Assembly (NCBI GenBank): GCA_045639845.1
Contig: JAZUDW010000027.1
Coordinates: forward strand, 1 to 50,383
Length of the DNA stretch: 50,383 nt
Source: Colimorpha sp045639845
GTDB lineage: Bacteria; Bacteroidota; Bacteroidia; Bacteroidales; P3
Direction of reading: 5' to 3'
In this document: one piece after another, positions 49,195 to 50,383 of the stretch
Layout of the letters: the number at the start of each line of letters is the position of its first letter
Position numbering within the stretch: position 1 is the first letter of the stretch
Made by a program: the position numbers and the translations under genes
Notes under the pieces: model-generated
Told to the model about the DNA's origin: nothing
What the model saw: the letters and a program-made list of their open reading frames with translations, nothing else
The model's database searches: none

Positions 49195-50383
49195 ATGAAG
49201 AAATCATTGCTGATACTTATGATGCTGGCCGCCACGCTACCGTCGATGGCACAGGATACGGTTTTTTGTACCTTTGACCGTGACGACGGCATCTATTATT
49301 GGCCATATTTAGACTGGCAGGTTTGCAATCCTAATGCAGAAGATGGATTTTATCGTTATAATGAGATACGCCCGGGTCGTAGCCTATTGAGTGGGTATAA
49401 ATTGGATGATACGACCCGATTAGTGGTCTATGGTGTTGCTGTGACTGCTCCGGATAGTGCTTTTTCTCGAATAGGAAAACTTCCAGGAACGTGCGCGATT
49501 GTATTAAAGGATTCTGTTTCGGGTGGTTATTTTTTCGCAGATTCGGTCTGTCATTACCAAGCGGTGCGATATTTTAGAACGGAAGGATATTTAAAAGGAT
49601 ATTTAGGTTGTTCAGACACCGTTGGGGAAATGACATCTTTGTGTGCCGAATTTTATTTTGATAATCCGATTGAAATCCGTCCAAATACGACTTTTTATAC
49701 AGTGTGGATTCCATCATTTGAATCTCCGTACACGCCCCTTTATTATGGGTGTTATTTTTTTTGTTTAGATTCTACATTACCCTATTATGATAGTGAAGCA
49801 GATATAATTATATGGTATTGTTCAAATGGCGTTTTTGAAGCATTACCTTATTACACTTCTACAAGACTATATCAAATCCCCATTGTAGCGCCACCTGCCT
49901 TTGATACCGTACCTCACAGTCCGCAGGCTTCCCGTCCCGAGGTGAGGTACCTCGACACTGTGTATGCCCAGCTGTCGTGGGAGCCTACGGAGGGCAGCAC
50001 GGCCTACCAGCTGATGCTGACGAAGCCCGATGGGAGTGAGATGGTAGGCAACTGTCTCTCCACCACCTACTACCTCTACGACTTGGAGCAGGGAGGGCAC
50101 TATACGGCCAAGGTGCGAGCCCAGATGCACCACCGCTGCTACTATCACGACACGGTGTTTTTCGGAGAATGGAGCGACACTGTGGGATTCACCGTGCCTG
50201 CCAACGAACCCGTGGGTATAGACCCGACGGGAAACTCTGTTGGCGAGGTGCTGCTGCGTCCCAACCCCGTACACAGTCTGCTGACGGTGGAGCATCCATC
50301 TATGGAGCAGGCGGTGATCGAGGTGCTCAACACATCGGGTCTGTGCGTGATGAAGGTATCGGTCCGCGAGTGTGAGACCGTGT
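49195..50383 (+). CDS. Secreted protein with Fn3-like domain and T9SS sorting domain (cut by window end)
   Basis: 396 codons are visible and the frame is open to the last base. The signal peptide is MKKSLLILMMLAATLPSMAQ. An N-terminal region of unknown fold covers about 21-235 (DTVFCTFDRDDGIYYWPYLD ...). An Fn3-like domain covers about 250-345 (VRYLDTVYAQLSWEPTEGST ... GEWSDTVGF). Then comes the beginning of a T9SS C-terminal domain: LLRPNPVHSLLTVEHPSMEQ, AVIEVLNTSGLCVM. Base composition changes sharply: about 49330-49880 is AT-rich, whereas from about 49900 the gene is GC-rich like its neighbours. The N-terminal region has weak similarity to that of the 19063-20541 protein. It follows the decayed partner gene by 12 nt, mirroring the arrangement at 19063-21946. 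Confidence 0.85.
   Translation, partial: MKKSLLILMMLAATLPSMAQDTVFCTFDRDDGIYYWPYLDWQVCNPNAEDGFYRYNEIRPGRSLLSGYKLDDTTRLVVYGVAVTAPDSAFSRIGKLPGTCAIVLKDSVSGGYFFADSVCHYQAVRYFRTEGYLKGYLGCSDTVGEMTSLCAEFYFDNPIEIRPNTTFYTVWIPSFESPYTPLYYGCYFFCLDSTLPYYDSEADIIIWYCSNGVFEALPYYTSTRLYQIPIVAPPAFDTVPHSPQASRPEVRYLDTVYAQLSWEPTEGSTAYQLMLTKPDGSEMVGNCLSTTYYLYDLEQGGHYTAKVRAQMHHRCYYHDTVFFGEWSDTVGFTVPANEPVGIDPTGNSVGEVLLRPNPVHSLLTVEHPSMEQAVIEVLNTSGLCVMKVSVRECETV

Overview
The window looks like a chromosomal segment of an uncultured or little-studied member of the order Bacteroidales. Three kinds of evidence support this. First, several secreted proteins end in a type IX secretion (T9SS) sorting domain. Second, intact promoters follow the Bacteroidetes rule (TTTG, 19 nt, TAnnTTTG). 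Third, many genes belong to Bacteroidetes-typical families: GSCFA, DUF3078, DUF4270, short GT5 glycogen-synthase-like, EttA-type ABC-F, and an EF-G paralog with an altered G domain. Genus-level placement is not possible from the sequence alone. Genes are moderately GC-rich, while intergenic DNA is strongly AT-rich and full of short dispersed repeats.

Layout. 1-1363 (minus): the 5' part of indolepyruvate:ferredoxin oxidoreductase alpha and a small unknown protein. 2219-2532 (plus): a two-gene tRNA-Leu unit with promoter and terminator. 2533-5280: a long stretch without convincing genes, holding decayed repeats. 5281-8645 (minus): yicC, apbE and a T9SS-secreted repeat protein. 8805-11339 (minus): rlmD, rpmH (L34, too short for usual ORF cut-offs) and an HU gene, separated by clear terminators. 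11465-15599 (minus): a probable rpoN - M23/LysM peptidase - ribH - fmt operon. 15794-18487: a small membrane protein and the EF-G paralog. 18825-21946 (minus): a two-gene secreted-protein cassette followed by a decayed sorting-domain remnant.

23073-28388 (plus): an oligosaccharide flippase, a 923-residue sensor kinase whose N-terminus is a HEYGH metallopeptidase-like domain, and its response regulator. 28639-34697 (plus): nadB, recJ and ettA. 35265-41884 (plus): a small secreted protein, dnaE, a GSCFA protein and ddl (the last two overlap by 4 nt). 42012-43678 (minus): a DUF3078 outer-membrane protein and recX. 44444-48453 (plus): short GT5 protein, DUF4270 lipoprotein, MORN-type repeat protein and maf, probably one operon. 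48608-end (plus): a frameshifted, shortened copy of the 20588-21946 gene followed by a second T9SS protein that runs off the window.

Most interesting points. (1) The in-frame fusion of a HExxH domain, an internal lipobox and a TPR-like histidine kinase at 24734-27505. (2) A duplicated secreted two-gene cassette, with one copy intact (19063-21946) and one partly decayed (48608-end), plus a stray sorting domain at 18825-19046 that resembles the other copy. (3) An EF-G paralog whose switch II lacks the catalytic histidine. (4) At least two families of intergenic repeats: 11-bp periodic arrays and GCAGCC hairpins. All homology statements come from reading motifs by eye; no database search was run.
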